From: Atherix ibis
Taxonomy: Eukaryota; Arthropoda; Insecta; Diptera; Athericidae
Direction: 5' to 3'
Assembly (NCBI GenBank): GCA_958298945.1
Contig: OY282605.1
Span: 3,929,811-3,993,810 of the forward strand
Length of the DNA: 64,000 nt
Part shown: positions 9,603-20,741 of the stretch, piece after piece
Layout of the letters: each line of letters starts with the position of its first letter
Position numbering within the stretch: position 1 is the stretch's first letter
Notes under the pieces: model-generated
Databases searched by the model: none
The model's input: only the letters and a program-made list of their open reading frames with translations
What the model was told of the DNA's origin: nothing
Made by a program: the position numbers and the translations under genes

Positions 9603-10655
9603 TTTTTTAAATATGTAAATCATCCGGAAGTCTTTGCTATCAGCCTCCAAATGGGTGGCAAAATACCGAATTTATAACTGTTGAGTGAGAATTTTCCTAT
9701 TGACCCGATAATATGGAAAAAATTAATCACGCAGTTTCGTAGCAGACTCTCTTCTGCTTGAGAGAAACATTTTTGTCCTCATTTTTGCGTGAACGAATAA
9801 CTTGGATTGTTGCACATATCAACAAATCAACATCAACAAGTTTTCTTCCAACTCATACAAAAATGGGGCTTTGTTTATGTGCAACTTTTCACTACTTTTT
9901 TAAGGTTTACCAAAGGCTCAGTAAGAAAAGAGATGAAAAAGTCGAACACGATCAGAGGCCTTTTGGGAAACTGGATACTGTCTTCATAAATACCGGTTGC
10001 CCAACTACTTATCGAGCATTTGTTTTATTGTTGGCATTAGGTTGGCACAATCGCATGTCGGTTTCGTTTATTATATCGAGAAGGTTGCCACTTCTTGTCG
10101 TTCATTCAATTTGTGGCGAAACAAAAGCCACCACCAGTCTAGCCTAAACCATTCATTCACAAATTACACGACCGTGAAAAGTGCTGAAAGTGGCTTTTCT
10201 ATTTATTATTGAATTGTTCTTTTTAGTACAATTATTATTATTCTTGGAGCCCAGTTTGAGTTCTAATATTGCAAGGAGTGACTTTGTGAAATGACATCTT
10301 TTAGGTTCTGTGTTCTATGCAATAAAAAAAATTCATGTTTTTTCACCAAATGTTGATCTCTTATCAAATTATGAGGTTTTTCTTTCAGGGTACACGTTTT
10401 TTTAAAACTTAATGTGGCAAACGAGATTATTAACCACAACAAAAGTAACAGACAAAAATTTTTTATTGAAATAAACATATTAAAATAATTTTTAAAAAAA
10501 TCCAATAGTAAAAATTACAAAAAGAAATAATTTTTGCCAAATTTTAGAATAAAAACTTCTCAAAAAAATGCACAAAAAGAATTTTAAAAAATTCTTTACA
10601 AATAAATATAACAAAAAAATAATTCAAGAGTTAAAAATAAAAAAATTACCGAATC
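9603..10655. other. Non-coding stretch
   Basis: An open frame at 9758-10147 (129 codons, plus strand) is the longest here. It has no recognisable domain, and a second overlapping frame is also open, so I do not call it a gene. 10430-10650 is A-rich low-complexity DNA. Confidence 0.4.
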
Positions 10656-11330
10656 TTAAGTTAAAAAAAAAATAGCAAAAATAATAGAAAATTTTATTTT
10701 ATAAAAATTAAAATGGGAAATTTTTCGGCTTTCTTTCAAGAGTTTCCTTTCCACTGGGAACTTTTTGTGTTTAGGGGGGAAGTAAAGCTTGAACAGGATT
10801 TTTCGAGCAGTTCCACAAGAAAAACACCAAAGCCAAAATTTATTGTGTTGTGAGGTTTGTGGTGTCGTTTTGATGAAACCATATATGGTGCAGATTAAAA
10901 TTTTCAAGATTAGACTACTAAAAAAGCGGTTATCACACGACCATAGCGCTGAGACTTCACTGTAACGGGCTGTGCTTTATTTTTAAAGAGTGGGCACTCT
11001 CCGATCTAAATGCTTAATAAACCCAAAAATTATAGTGTTTTGTGAGGCTTGTGGTGCCATCTTGTGGAAATCACTTGTGATCCAGATTGAAATCTTCAAC
11101 TTTCGATGAAAAAAAGATCGGTTATCATACGGTCATAGCGCCCAGACTTAATGGGAACTGGTCTTTTCGAATAAATACGAACCAAAAATATCTTCAGACC
11201 AGAAGCCACACCAGACAGTCCCTTTTCGCGGATTCAATTAGTTCTCCAAAGTAACATGTGGGTTCTCAGAGCCTCATTTATGGCGATTTTGCTTATTAAC
11301 GTATCCACCGAGCGAGAAAAGTGCTTAATT
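10656..11330 (-). pseudogene. Transposase fragments of the WFQQDG family, two tandem degenerate copies
   Basis: On the minus strand the stretch FNLHHIWFHQNDTTNLTTQ (about 10895-10840) matches the WFQQDGATxHT block holding the second catalytic aspartate. A second partial copy reads DFNLDHK followed by FPQDGTTSLTKH (about 11085-11030), preceded further upstream by DCLVWLLV and KRPVPIKSGRYD-like remnants (about 11200-11120) corresponding to VWCGLW and VNSERY. The two pieces share shadow motifs such as CGGTTATCANACGNNCATAGCGC (about 10928-10952 and 11116-11140). Frames are broken throughout. The same fragment type occurs at 20700-21690 and 44215-44345. Confidence 0.65.
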
Positions 11331-11468
11331 GCAGAAAAAAATTCTTTTTACAATTTAAACGCATTGAAAGTTTTTACTATTTTCGCTGCTTAAACGATCC
11401 ATAATGTAAAATGGCAATTAACCTTAAACTAAACAAATGTTACCTTGGATGCTTAGATTATAGAAGAA
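11331..11468. other. Short spacer
   Basis: No feature is recognised between the transposase fragment and the inverted-repeat element. Confidence 0.5.
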
Positions 11469-12002
11469 CTGGATAGGCCTGAAGATGTCAACTTACCGAA
11501 AGAAAGAAGTTTCTGGCCTCCTGATTCCGTTGAATTACCAGTAACCCTTTAGAAAACACCATTAAATGACTTTAAAAAAGATAAAAACCACATTTTCACT
11601 TGTATATACTTTCCGATAAATATCAAAATAACCACTTTAAACACAACAAAAGTATGCAAGCATTTTGGTATACTACCACTTTTATGGAGAATGGCGTTTT
11701 CTAAAACTCTCCGAAAGTCTACAAACGTTGAGGCGCTTAATATTTAATTGATATCAAAAGATTGTACAAAAAATAAAAAATTACCTTTCGTTGTTTTTAA
11801 ATTGTATTTTTCTTTGGAATAATTGAGTTAAAATGAATATAAATTCAATAAATTGCTATTACGAAAACTAGACGTCAGTGGGTGTCATGTCTACATAAAA
11901 AAAATCTACACAAAAGTATGCAAGCGTTACGATTTCTTGCCGCTTTTGCAATAATTCGGCCAGAATTATATAGCCGAAAATCTGACGTACGGGCCTATCC
12001 AG
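11469..12002. mobile_element. Short inverted-repeat element (MITE-like), complete copy
   Basis: It begins CTGGATAGGCC (11469-11479) and ends in the exact reverse complement GGCCTATCCAG (11992-12002). A second copy of the interior lies in the same orientation at about 58469-59060, matching over most of its length with many substitutions. Shared landmarks include AAGATGTCAACTTAC, AGTATGCAAGCATTT, AATGGCG, CCGAAAGTCTACAAAC, TCAGTGGGTGTC and GCAAGCGTTACGATTTCT. The interior has no transposase, so it is non-autonomous. I do not recognise the superfamily; no clear target duplication is visible. Confidence 0.75.
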
Positions 12003-12035
12003 GTATTCTTTAATCTAAGTCTTGGATGGTATATA

Positions 12036-12940
12036 CGAGGTCTGTTAGAAAAGTATCGCGAATTTTGAATTTCCGCGGGTTACGTATATTTGATTTTCAA
12101 TTTTTTGTGGCGTTATCTTGGTACTCATGTCTCTCACTTATACAAGTTCGGCCATTTTGAATGTTCAGTTAATTTTTGACAGCTGCTTTGCTTGCACGTG
12201 TTTTGGCTCGTCTTCGATTTTTGCCCATTCCAAAAAATAGATCAAAGAATCTGTTTCGGAAACAAGAAAATATCACAGGGGGGCCAGATCTGCGGCATTA
12301 TTAGTGTGTTGTTTTTGGCCAAAAATTCGCGCACAAGCAACGATGCGTGAGCAGGGGCGTTATCATGGTTCAAAAGCCAATTTTTGTTTTTCCACAAATC
12401 CGGGCGTTTCTAGCAGATTGCTTTGCGCAACTTGCGCATAACTTGCAGGTAATATTCCCTATTGACTGTGCTACCCTGTGGCAAGAACTCAGGATGCACC
12501 ACGCCCCTGCAATCGAAGAAAACTGTAAGCAAAACCTTTACATTCGGCCGAACTTGGCGCGTTTTTTCGGTTTTGGCTCGTGCGACAGCTTCCATTGGGA
12601 TGATTGAGCTTTGGTTTCCACGTCATAACCATAAAGCCATGATAAGTCACCAGTTATGACCCTCTGGAGCAAATTTGGGTCATCGCGGACAGAGTCCAAC
12701 AGCTCCTTAGCAATGTTAATGCGATGCTGTTTTTGGTCGAAATTGAGCAAAAATCGAAGACGAGCCAAAGTATGCGCAAGCAAAGCAGCTGTCAAAAATT
12801 AACTGAATATTCAAAATGGCCGAACTTGTCGGCATAAGTGAGAGACATGAGTACTAACATAACGCCACAAAATAATCGAAAATCGAATATACGTAACCGG
12901 CGGAAATTCAAAATTCGCGATACTTTTATAACAGATCTCT
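12036..12940 (-). mobile_element. Mariner with long (about 190 bp) inverted ends, copy A
   Basis: The left end CGAGGTCTGTTAGAAAAGTA (from 12036) is the inverse of the right end (to 12940). TA flanks both sides (12034-12035 and 12941-12942), as expected for mariner. The inverted match is not limited to about 30 bp. It runs on through GGCCATTTTGAATGTTCAGT, GACAGCTGCTTTGC and CTCGTCTTCGATTTTTGCCC on the left, with the counterpart on the right from about 12750, giving arms of roughly 190 bp. The interior holds a truncated minus-strand transposase. Copy B, at 51252-52074, has the same structure. Confidence 0.9.
12240..12795 (-). pseudogene. Truncated mariner transposase in long-ended copy A
   Basis: The minus-strand order is FDQKQHRINIAKELLDSVRDDPNLLQRVITGDLSWLYGYD with VETKAQSSQWK (12726-12590). 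VRPNVKVLLTVFFDCRGVVHPEFLPQGSTVNREYYLQVMR follows (about 12550-12430), then DLWKNKNWLLNHDNAPAHASLLVREFLAKNNTLIMPQ (about 12410-12310) and a shifted DLAP piece near 12290. Mariner transposases need three aspartates. The second (HDNAPAH) is intact and the first lies in GDLSW instead of GDESW. The third region is frameshifted and lacks PPYSP. The whole N-terminal DNA-binding domain is missing, and the long inverted arm sits where it should be. It cannot encode an active enzyme. Confidence 0.87.
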
Positions 12941-12942
12941 TA

Positions 12943-14152
12943 TGTTTGACAGCTGTCAAATTGGAGGGAACCACAAAATAAATTACTCTTAATGTCGGTT
13001 ATTTTTAAAGTTTTCGTCTAAGTCAGCTTAAAATCCTGACTGACTATACGACGAAAAAAGATCTCGGTTCAAGATCAGTATTTCTAGTGTCGATTTGACG
13101 CACGATGAGGATCGATATCCGCAATATCATCAGAGTCACCGTCGCCATTTGCCATCGCTTTCGTCGTCCTCGTCGTTGTTGTCGCTGCGCTACAATCGAT
13201 CCAATCACAATAACGATCGTTAAAGGCAAAAAAAAGTATTCGCAAAATGAAAACAATGCACAATCGATCAAACGAAAGAGAACAAAATAAATCTTTATTC
13301 TCTTCTCTTTTTGCACTCGTCTTTCCGAACAAAGTCCCGATCTGAAATGGAGAATATCTGCCACGCATGGACCGATACCTCCTCTCTATGCACCGCACTC
13401 TTTCCTTTGTACATTGTTGGACGATTTGTGGTCGTCTTCACATAAAATTCATGGCTGGAGTGTGAGCAATCGCACATGAAGACGACTCCGATACTCTCGG
13501 CTATAATCGCGCCTGCAGAACATTATCGCCGTGATCTCTTGGCAGCGTTGTTTTATTCATCATAGAAAGTTAATGCGATAAAAAAAAGAAGTGGATTTGG
13601 GCACAGGACAAAGTGAGTGTACTTATGCCATGAGATACTGTGTGTGCCTGTGAAAGAGGGAACAATAAAACCCAAAAACATATTGTTAAGAAGTAGAGAA
13701 AGAGAGAAATCGTGTCAAGGCCAATCATGCTAATCGAGCAGCCCCAGTCGCATCACATTTATTCTAAAAATTGTCTCTCTCATTTTATCTCATCTTTTTT
13801 CCTCTTCTTATCTCACTCTTTCTCTTTACTATAATGTAAAGTTTTCCTTTTTTCGCAACTGCTAATCATGTGTCTGCTTTTGATATCTTCTTCAAACAAT
13901 ATGACTTTTGACCTCTTCCTCCACCCCCAAACTTTGTGCTTCGTTAATTTTACCCAAACAAATTTCTTATTTTTATGCTTTTCTTATTTTTTCGAATATA
14001 CTCGTATTTTCAAAATTTTGTAGATCGTATCATTTTTGGTGTAATTAAGTTTTTTCTTTTTTGTTAGGCTTGAAAAAATTTACATATTTTCCAACACCTA
14101 CAAAAATTTTGATTTTGATTAAATTTGCAATTTTTCTTAGAACTTGCTGGAA
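12943..14152. other. Non-coding stretch with a GC-richer island
   Basis: 13040-13560 is notably rich in CG and CGT/GAT motifs, with overlapping open frames on both strands, none with a recognised domain. It resembles a promoter or untranslated exon more than repeat DNA. 13560-14150 is T-rich. Confidence 0.35.
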
Positions 14153-14231
14153 CTTCCAGATTTCTAGTGCTACCACATGGAACTGAATTTTTTGAATGGA
14201 ATTCCATGTGGTAACACTAGAAATTTGGAAG
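14153..14231. repeat. Hairpin-forming inverted repeat, 30-bp arms
   Basis: The arms 14153-14182 and 14202-14231 are reverse complements at 28 of 30 positions, with a 19-nt loop. Each transcript strand would have one wobble pair and one mismatch. The arm contains GTGGTAACACTAGAAATTT, very close to GTGGTAATACTAGAATTTT at 28999 and 29286. It may therefore be the palindromic relic of a dispersed element. Confidence 0.85.
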
Positions 14232-14576
14232 ATTTTTTTTTTACTTTTTTATTTTTATGGAAAAAGTTTTTTTTTTTTTATTAAATATTTCTTTTTTTAG
14301 TTCTTAATTAATCCTTGTGATTTGTTTAATTAAAGCGCATATGTTTTATTATCTATTTTTTCTCATTTCCAAAAATTTCTAAAACCAAGACTTTGCGTTA
14401 AAAAAAAATCTTCGAGAATTTATTCTTAAATGTCAAAAAAAATCAGTAGAGTTTAGTCTATAATGTTTTTATTTTTAATTTGTCAAACCACAAAATTAGA
14501 GGGCAGAAGAAAAAAAACCGAATAATAACAAGAAAAAATGACGTGCAAATTCTCTGTGTGACACCACCACTTAGCC

Positions 14577-14714
14577 ATGGCCCACTTTCGGGTTGAGGAA
14601 CTGTCACGGAAGTTAGCAGAGATAATTTCGCAGTGTGCGGTTGCTAAAACACAGTGGCTCACAGTAGCTCGCGTGCCAATTGACATAATCCAAGACATTT
14701 TCACGTTTGAATAA
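14577..14714 (+). CDS. Possible small protein, 45 residues
   Basis: The frame opens at an ATG in the context GCCATGG and closes at TAA, reading MAHFRVEELSRKLAEIISQC then AVAKTQWLTVARVPIDIIQD then IFTFE. Composition is protein-like: the first half is a charged amphipathic helix pattern without low-complexity runs, in a small GC island (14540-14710) surrounded by A/T-rich DNA. An in-frame stop lies upstream, so it cannot extend leftwards without splicing. I do not recognise the protein. It could be a true small gene, one exon, or an unrecognised transposon remnant. An overlapping minus-strand frame of 73 codons is less protein-like. Confidence 0.25.
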   Translation: MAHFRVEELSRKLAEIISQCAVAKTQWLTVARVPIDIIQDIFTFE

Positions 14715-17700
14715 ATAAATTTTTATGATACCTTTTTGGAATATTTGCACATGACATGACAGACTTATTATTAGGGCAGTCTTTATTTATTGAATTTTAT
14801 TTCTCCACCAAAAAAAATGAAGAATAATTTGGGAAATTTCTAACTTAATTTTTTTTGTACTAAAAACTATAAAAAATTCACGGATAAAAAATAAAAAAAA
14901 TAAAACAATTTAAAAATAAACAAATTTTTATGTACTATGAAAAAAAAACTACAACGAAATGGAAATATTTTTACAGGTGTCTCATCTCGATTGTGGTAAA
15001 TTGTCATGTTTACGTTAATTTTGATCTTCAGTTTATAATCACATTCGATTGCAAATTAATTTTCATGTTTCACCTTTCTATCTGTATGGAGGTGTTAAAT
15101 AAGATTAAGTTAAGGTTGATGAAATTTTCCTATGGACTATTATTAGAATGGGGGGAATGGTTCCTTTTTTCTTTGCCTTTTCTTTAAGGTCATTTCTAGC
15201 CACATAAACCACGACGACACAAGTCAGTCTATTTGGCGACAGGAAAATGGGCTTTTTTTTATTAATAATATTGGTCTGCAAAAAATAAAACTTTAAATAT
15301 CTTTTTTTTCACTATTATCAATAATTTGCAATTAATTTAGTTTTTAATAAAAATCATCCCATCGTTTAAAAATAGACAAAAAACGAGTGTAAAATTTTAA
15401 AAAAAATTAAAATATGAAAAAAAAACTTTAATTTTAAAAATATTTAAAAATATTACTGAGTAAAATTAAAAAAAAAATTTACAATAAAATATGCAAAAAG
15501 AAAACAGTAAAAATAATAGAAATAAATTTTTGGCCTAAAATATCGAGAAAATTCTAAATAAATATAACAAAAAATTGGGTAATTTCCATTTTAAAAAAAA
15601 ATTGAAGATACAAAATTGAACACAAATTATATAAAAATTAAGAGAAACAAAAAGAAAAACAAAAAATAAAGCAGTTAAAGTATATAAAAAAAATTAAAAA
15701 ATTATAAATTTACAAATTAAAAAAAAATCCACTAAAAATAAAAACAAAAAAAACCATAAAAATTTCGAAAGAAAATTTAGAAAATTCGCAAAAAAGTACA
15801 AAAAATTTAGACAATTTTTTTTAAATAAAAAAAAAGCAATAAAAATTTACAAAAAATACAAAAATAAAAAATGTTTAGGACAATAAATCAGTTCACATTT
15901 AGGTTGGGTTAGGTTAGCCTAAACTGACTGTGCTTTGTGATATCATATACATCTCAGCATATGTCTGTCTCTCTGAGAACCAATTGAAACCAAAAAAAAA
16001 ACAAATTAAAACATCAAAAGAAAAAAAATCAAAAAATGTCTAGGAAAAAAAAAAAAAAAAAAAACTAGAAAATTTAAAAATAAATTTTAAAATTAGGAAA
16101 ATTTGTTTAAAAATTTACAAAAAATTTTAACAAAATTAATATTGTTTTAAAAATTTACAAAAAATTTTAACAAAATTAATACAAAAAATTTTAACAAAAT
16201 TAATATTGTTAAGAAAAATTTTTTTTTTTAATTTTTTTGTTGAATAAAAAAATTCAACAGAAAAAATTAAAAAAAAAATTTCAGAAAATCTTACGAAATT
16301 TAAGTAAAAATAATAGGAACAAGTTTTTATAAAAAATATATCTTGAAAAACACAAATTTTGCCATAAAATTCAAAAAATTTACAGAAAAGTCATTCCACT
16401 TGTTTTTTTTTTTCTAAATTAAAAACGCCGAAAGACAAAATACAAAATCTATCAAAAATTAAAAATTAAAAAACTAAGGTTGAAAAAAAAAAATTAGTTA
16501 AATTTTCTTTAAACAAATTTGAAACATAAAAAAAGGAGAAAAAAACTACAAACTCTTGTTAAAAATTTTAAATAAAAAAATAAAGTTGTTAACATTTGAA
16601 TTTAAAAAAAAAATAAGCAGTAAAAATTCAACAACAAAAATTTAAAAATGGTGGAAATTTTAAGAAATTTGAGTAAAAATTAATAGAAATTAATTTTTTA
16701 GAAAAATAAAATTAAAGATTAAAAAGAAAATTTCGAAATTAAAAATTATAAAAAGAAATTAAATTCTTTAACGTTTTTTTAAATAAAGAAGGTCAGACTT
16801 TTTATGTGAAAATTAAAGGAAATTTTTTTTTGAAAAAGTATAAAAAAAGGGGTTTTTTTTTCTTAAAAATAAAATCATACAATTTTTAAAAGATTAAAAA
16901 TTTTAAAAAAATATATAATTTTTAAGTACGAAAATTTGAAAAAAAATGTGAACAGAATAGAAATAAACTAAAAGTAAAATTTTAAATAACAGTTTAGAAA
17001 ATAAAAAAAAAAAAATTTAAGAAAATTTTCTTATAAAAATAAAAAAAGACGAAAAAAATATATTCAAGAATAAAAATTAAATGTTCATAAAAAATTAATT
17101 CGTTTAACGTTTAAAATTTTTAAAAAATTATAAAAAATCAAGCAATCAGGATGAGAAAATATTAAAAAAAATAACAGGAAATTAAAGAAAAATTAGTAAA
17201 AATAATAGAAATAATTTTTATATAAAAAAAAAGTAAAAACTACAATTTATCAAATTAATCACTAAAATTAAAAAAAAAAATATTTTAGATAAAAAAATTA
17301 AAGAAAACAAATTTGTTAAAAATTAAAAAAAAAACGCTACAAATTTTAAGAAATTTGAGTAAAAATTAATAGAAACTAATTTTAACAAATTTGTTTTCTT
17401 TAATTTTTTAAATTTGCTGTCTAAATTTTTTATTTTATGTTAGAAAAAAAAAATTAGACAGCAAATTAAAAAAATTCTCAATAAAAATAATTTTTAATAA
17501 AAATAACGGTAAAATTTTGGAAGAAAATTTAGAAACTTTGCCTAAAGAAATTAAGGAAATTTTCTTTAAAAAATACATATTATCAAATCAATCTTTCAAA
17601 ATAAAATTTCAAAATAAAAAAATTTCAGGAAATTAAAAAAAATTAACAAAAATAAAAGAAAAATTAAATAATTTAAAACACTAAAAAAAAATGTTTTTGG
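14715..17700. other. Strongly A-rich low-complexity stretch
   Basis: For about 3 kb the plus strand is dominated by A-runs and AAAT/TTAAA words with no gene. 16100-16200 holds a short tandem repeat of TTTACAAAAAATTTTAACAA. Inverted pairs occur: about 17290-17317 versus 17379-17405, and AATTTGCTGTCTAAATTTTT near 17416 versus its complement near 17445. A small complex insert at 15895-15985 (GGTTGGGTTAGGTTAGCC and what follows) stands out and may be a retroelement fragment. Confidence 0.7.
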
Positions 17701-18110
17701 TGGCCACAAATTTTGTTTTGACAGCAGAAAAAAGAGCCGTTGAAATTTTTCTCTCTTCTTTCCTTTCTGCTTTTCTGTTCTCTTCCCAGTCGTTTTTAAG
17801 CGGATTTTTTTTCTCTCAAGTTGTTAGCAAACAAACGCGCATTCATTCGCTCTCATAAACTCGTCACACTCTCACGGCGACAACTTGACGTCATCACAAA
17901 CGACTGAGCAAAAAAGACTGTGGGCGGCTGGCTGTTCCATCAATCGTTAGATTTTCTGGAATTGCACTTGAAAATTTTAATTTCTTTGCGCAGCGCGGAC
18001 CATCGGACACCGTCAAGAGTACTTCAAGTTGATTGATCTTTTTTCCTTCTCGTAATTTTTCTCCTTCAATCACACCCTCTCGCTTTGTCATTTTTCTATC
18101 TTCAGTTTTA
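17701..18110. promoter_or_regulatory. Promoter-like island with a CRE palindrome
   Basis: A compositional island after 3 kb of A-rich DNA contains a perfect TGACGTCA (17886-17893), the CREB/ATF binding palindrome. Nearby are pyrimidine-rich CTCTCTTC tracts and TCACACTCTCACGGCG. No TATA-initiator pair at correct spacing is evident. The overlapping 65-codon minus-strand frame is unremarkable. The regulatory role is inferred from composition and a single motif. Confidence 0.25.
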
Positions 18111-19956
18111 AGTGTTCTTAATTTAAATTCTGTTTACTTTTTTCTATTCTTCTAAGTTTTTTTTTTCATTTCAATTTAGTTGAAATTGTTTTTATTAAAA
18201 AAATTTTTTAATTATGAAAATTTTACTTTTAAGATTTGAATTGCTTTTTAAATAAGAATCAATTAAATATTTTTATTTATTTGAAACGTTTCATTATTGT
18301 TTGTTTAAAAAAATTATTTATATTTTCTGTTGTTGATTTAAAGATGATTGTGTAAATTTTCACTTCAGCAAATGGACTGAAAACCCCTTTTGGACTTACG
18401 GACAGAATTTTTTCAGCACCATTTTGCTTTTCTTTTTCAACTTTAAAGGGGATTATTTTGACTTAACTATTTAAAAATTGTGTAAATTTTGTATATTTTC
18501 ATGGTTTGCTTAAAAAATCAAATACCCAAAAAAAAAAATAAAGGAAAGGAGTCTTTAGATAAGTCCAACTTTGATGGCATTTTTACATAGTCTATGTGAT
18601 CAGGAAAAGTGTTGCTCAATTTCAATTTCCCGAAAATGTCAAAACAATTTCATTTTTTAATGGCAAATAAAATTGCTGGTATCCTTTATTTTGGATTTAT
18701 CACCTGCAGTGAGTTGACCAAGGTTGTCATAATGGAACTATTGCAGATGCTGGAGAATTTCTTTCTTTGGCATTGATGGTAAGTGAATCGAAGCGGGGCG
18801 TCTTCGGATTCGTTTTCGTAATTGTTTCGTTTTACAAATAGTATTGCTTATTAGCGAAATACTGTGATTTGACCTAATTTGAATATGTTCATCGAAGGGA
18901 TTCGTCCTAAATCTGGATTAGATTCTTAATGGTTTTGTAACTGAAAAAAAAAAAAACAAAACAAAACTTTCTATCCGGAAAATAGAAATTAAATTGTTTT
19001 TTTTTTAAAGTAAGCTTTTTTTGTTTATCGTTAAAGTTAAATGGTTATTTCTTAAAACAATGTTGAATTACTCAGAAATTTGTAAAAAATTCTTTCATTT
19101 TTGGTTATTTTTTATGTCATTTTGAAATTTTAATGGAACTACAATAAATTCAATAACAACAACAAAAAGAAAAATTCATTCCGATCATAATCTTTTCGTT
19201 TATAAAAGTTAATTTTTTCGGTTGCCTATTTTTACTGGTTTATGTTAGTCACCAACACCATTAAATTGAGTTTTATTAATCCTTCTCCAACACTTTCTTC
19301 AAGTTCACACAATTTAAAATCAAATTTAATCACCCACTTCTGGGTGCCTGATTCTCTTTAATAGAATATGAAATTAGTACAAAAAAGCGAAAAATCTGCT
19401 ATCCTTGCCTGGGTAGGTGGCTTAAATTATAGTAAAAACGAACCATAAAAAAAACTGAACTGCAAAAAGGATTACGAGTTTTCCTTTTTTTTCATCATTT
19501 ACGAATAGCCTTACTTACTTGTTAACTAAGAGAAAAAAAAGGAATCCAACTCAATTGAGATGTCCTTTTTGAGAAAGAAAATCAGATTGACATCCCGAAG
19601 GATATTCAATGATGAGGGCCGTCTGTAATTAGATTGTCTACCCTCATTTTTGTTTCGTTACTTATCCACATAAAACCTCATGAACAATCAGGACACAGGA
19701 ATATAGTGTGTGTATTTAGGAGACAGGATAATACACTAGAACAATTTTTGTCCAAACCCTTTGCTGGTATGAATGTGGGAAATCGGCTAATAGCGAAGTG
19801 ACCATTTATTTTCATTTTTAACTCTTCGAAAGAGTAGTTTTAGATTTTCTAAAGTGTATTAAAATTATAAAATTTTTGCTTCGGATGATAAAATTTAGAT
19901 GATTATATTCCTTGGACCTTCACATTTTGCAACATCATTTAAATAATCGTTACGAG
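18111..19956. other. Non-coding stretch
   Basis: No gene or transposon is recognised. A moderately complex patch at 18560-18850 has frames on both strands without known domains and a GGTAAGTG that could be a donor. Confidence 0.4.
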
Positions 19957-20741
19957 ACTTCTTACAGGACTCGATCCTTTTGAGGAAATTTTTAATAAAC
20001 TTTTTTACATGAATTTTTTATAGAAAATTTTTACAAGAATTTTTTATAGAAAATTTTTACAAGAATTTATTTTGTAGAAAATTTTTATAAGAAATTTTTA
20101 CAAGAATTTTTTATGGAAAATTTTTACAAGAAATTTTTATAGAAAATTTGTACAAGAATTTTTTATAAAAAATTTTTACAAGAATTTATTTTGTAGAAAA
20201 TTTTTATACGAAATTTTTACAAGAATTTTTTATGGAAAATTTTTACAAGAAATTTTTATAGAAAATTTGTACAAGAATTTTTTATAGAAAATTTTTACAA
20301 GAATTTTTTATAAAAAATTTTTACAAGAATTTTTTTTGGAAAATTTTTACAAGAATTTTTTTTGGAAAATTTTTACAAGAAATTTTTATAGAAAATTTGT
20401 ACAAGAATTTTTTATAAAAAATTTTTACAAGAATTTTTTATAAAAAATTTTTACAAGAATTTATTTTGTAGAAAATTTTTATACGAAATTTTTACAAGAA
20501 TTTTTTATGGAAAATTTTTACAAGAAATTTTTATAGAAAATTTGTACAAGAATTTTTTATAGAAAATTTTTACAAGAATTTTTTATAGAAAATTTTTACA
20601 AGCATTTTTTATAGAAAATTTTTACAAGAATTTTTTATAGAAAATTTTTAGAAGAATTTTTTATAGAAAATATTTACATGAATTTCTTATAGAAAATTTT
20701 TACTTCTTACAGGACTCGATTCTTTTGAAGTAATTTTTAAT
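19957..20741. repeat. 26-bp AT-rich satellite flanked by a 40-bp direct repeat
   Basis: The unit GAATTTTTTATAGAAAATTT plus TTACAA (26 bp) is repeated about 26 times between 20000 and 20700. The array is bracketed by two copies of ACTTCTTACAGGACTCGAT and the following 21 bases (19957-19996 and 20702-20741, 37 of 40 identical). The right copy is the C-terminal coding part of a minus-strand transposase remnant. The array thus lies inside a duplicated stretch of transposase. The same unit occurs at 57520-58010 in this orientation and at 23393-23912 and 25241-25850 in reverse. Confidence 0.9.

Noticed and set aside
9758..10147. 129-codon plus-strand frame
   Set aside because: No domain recognised and a second frame is open over the same DNA; insufficient to call a gene.
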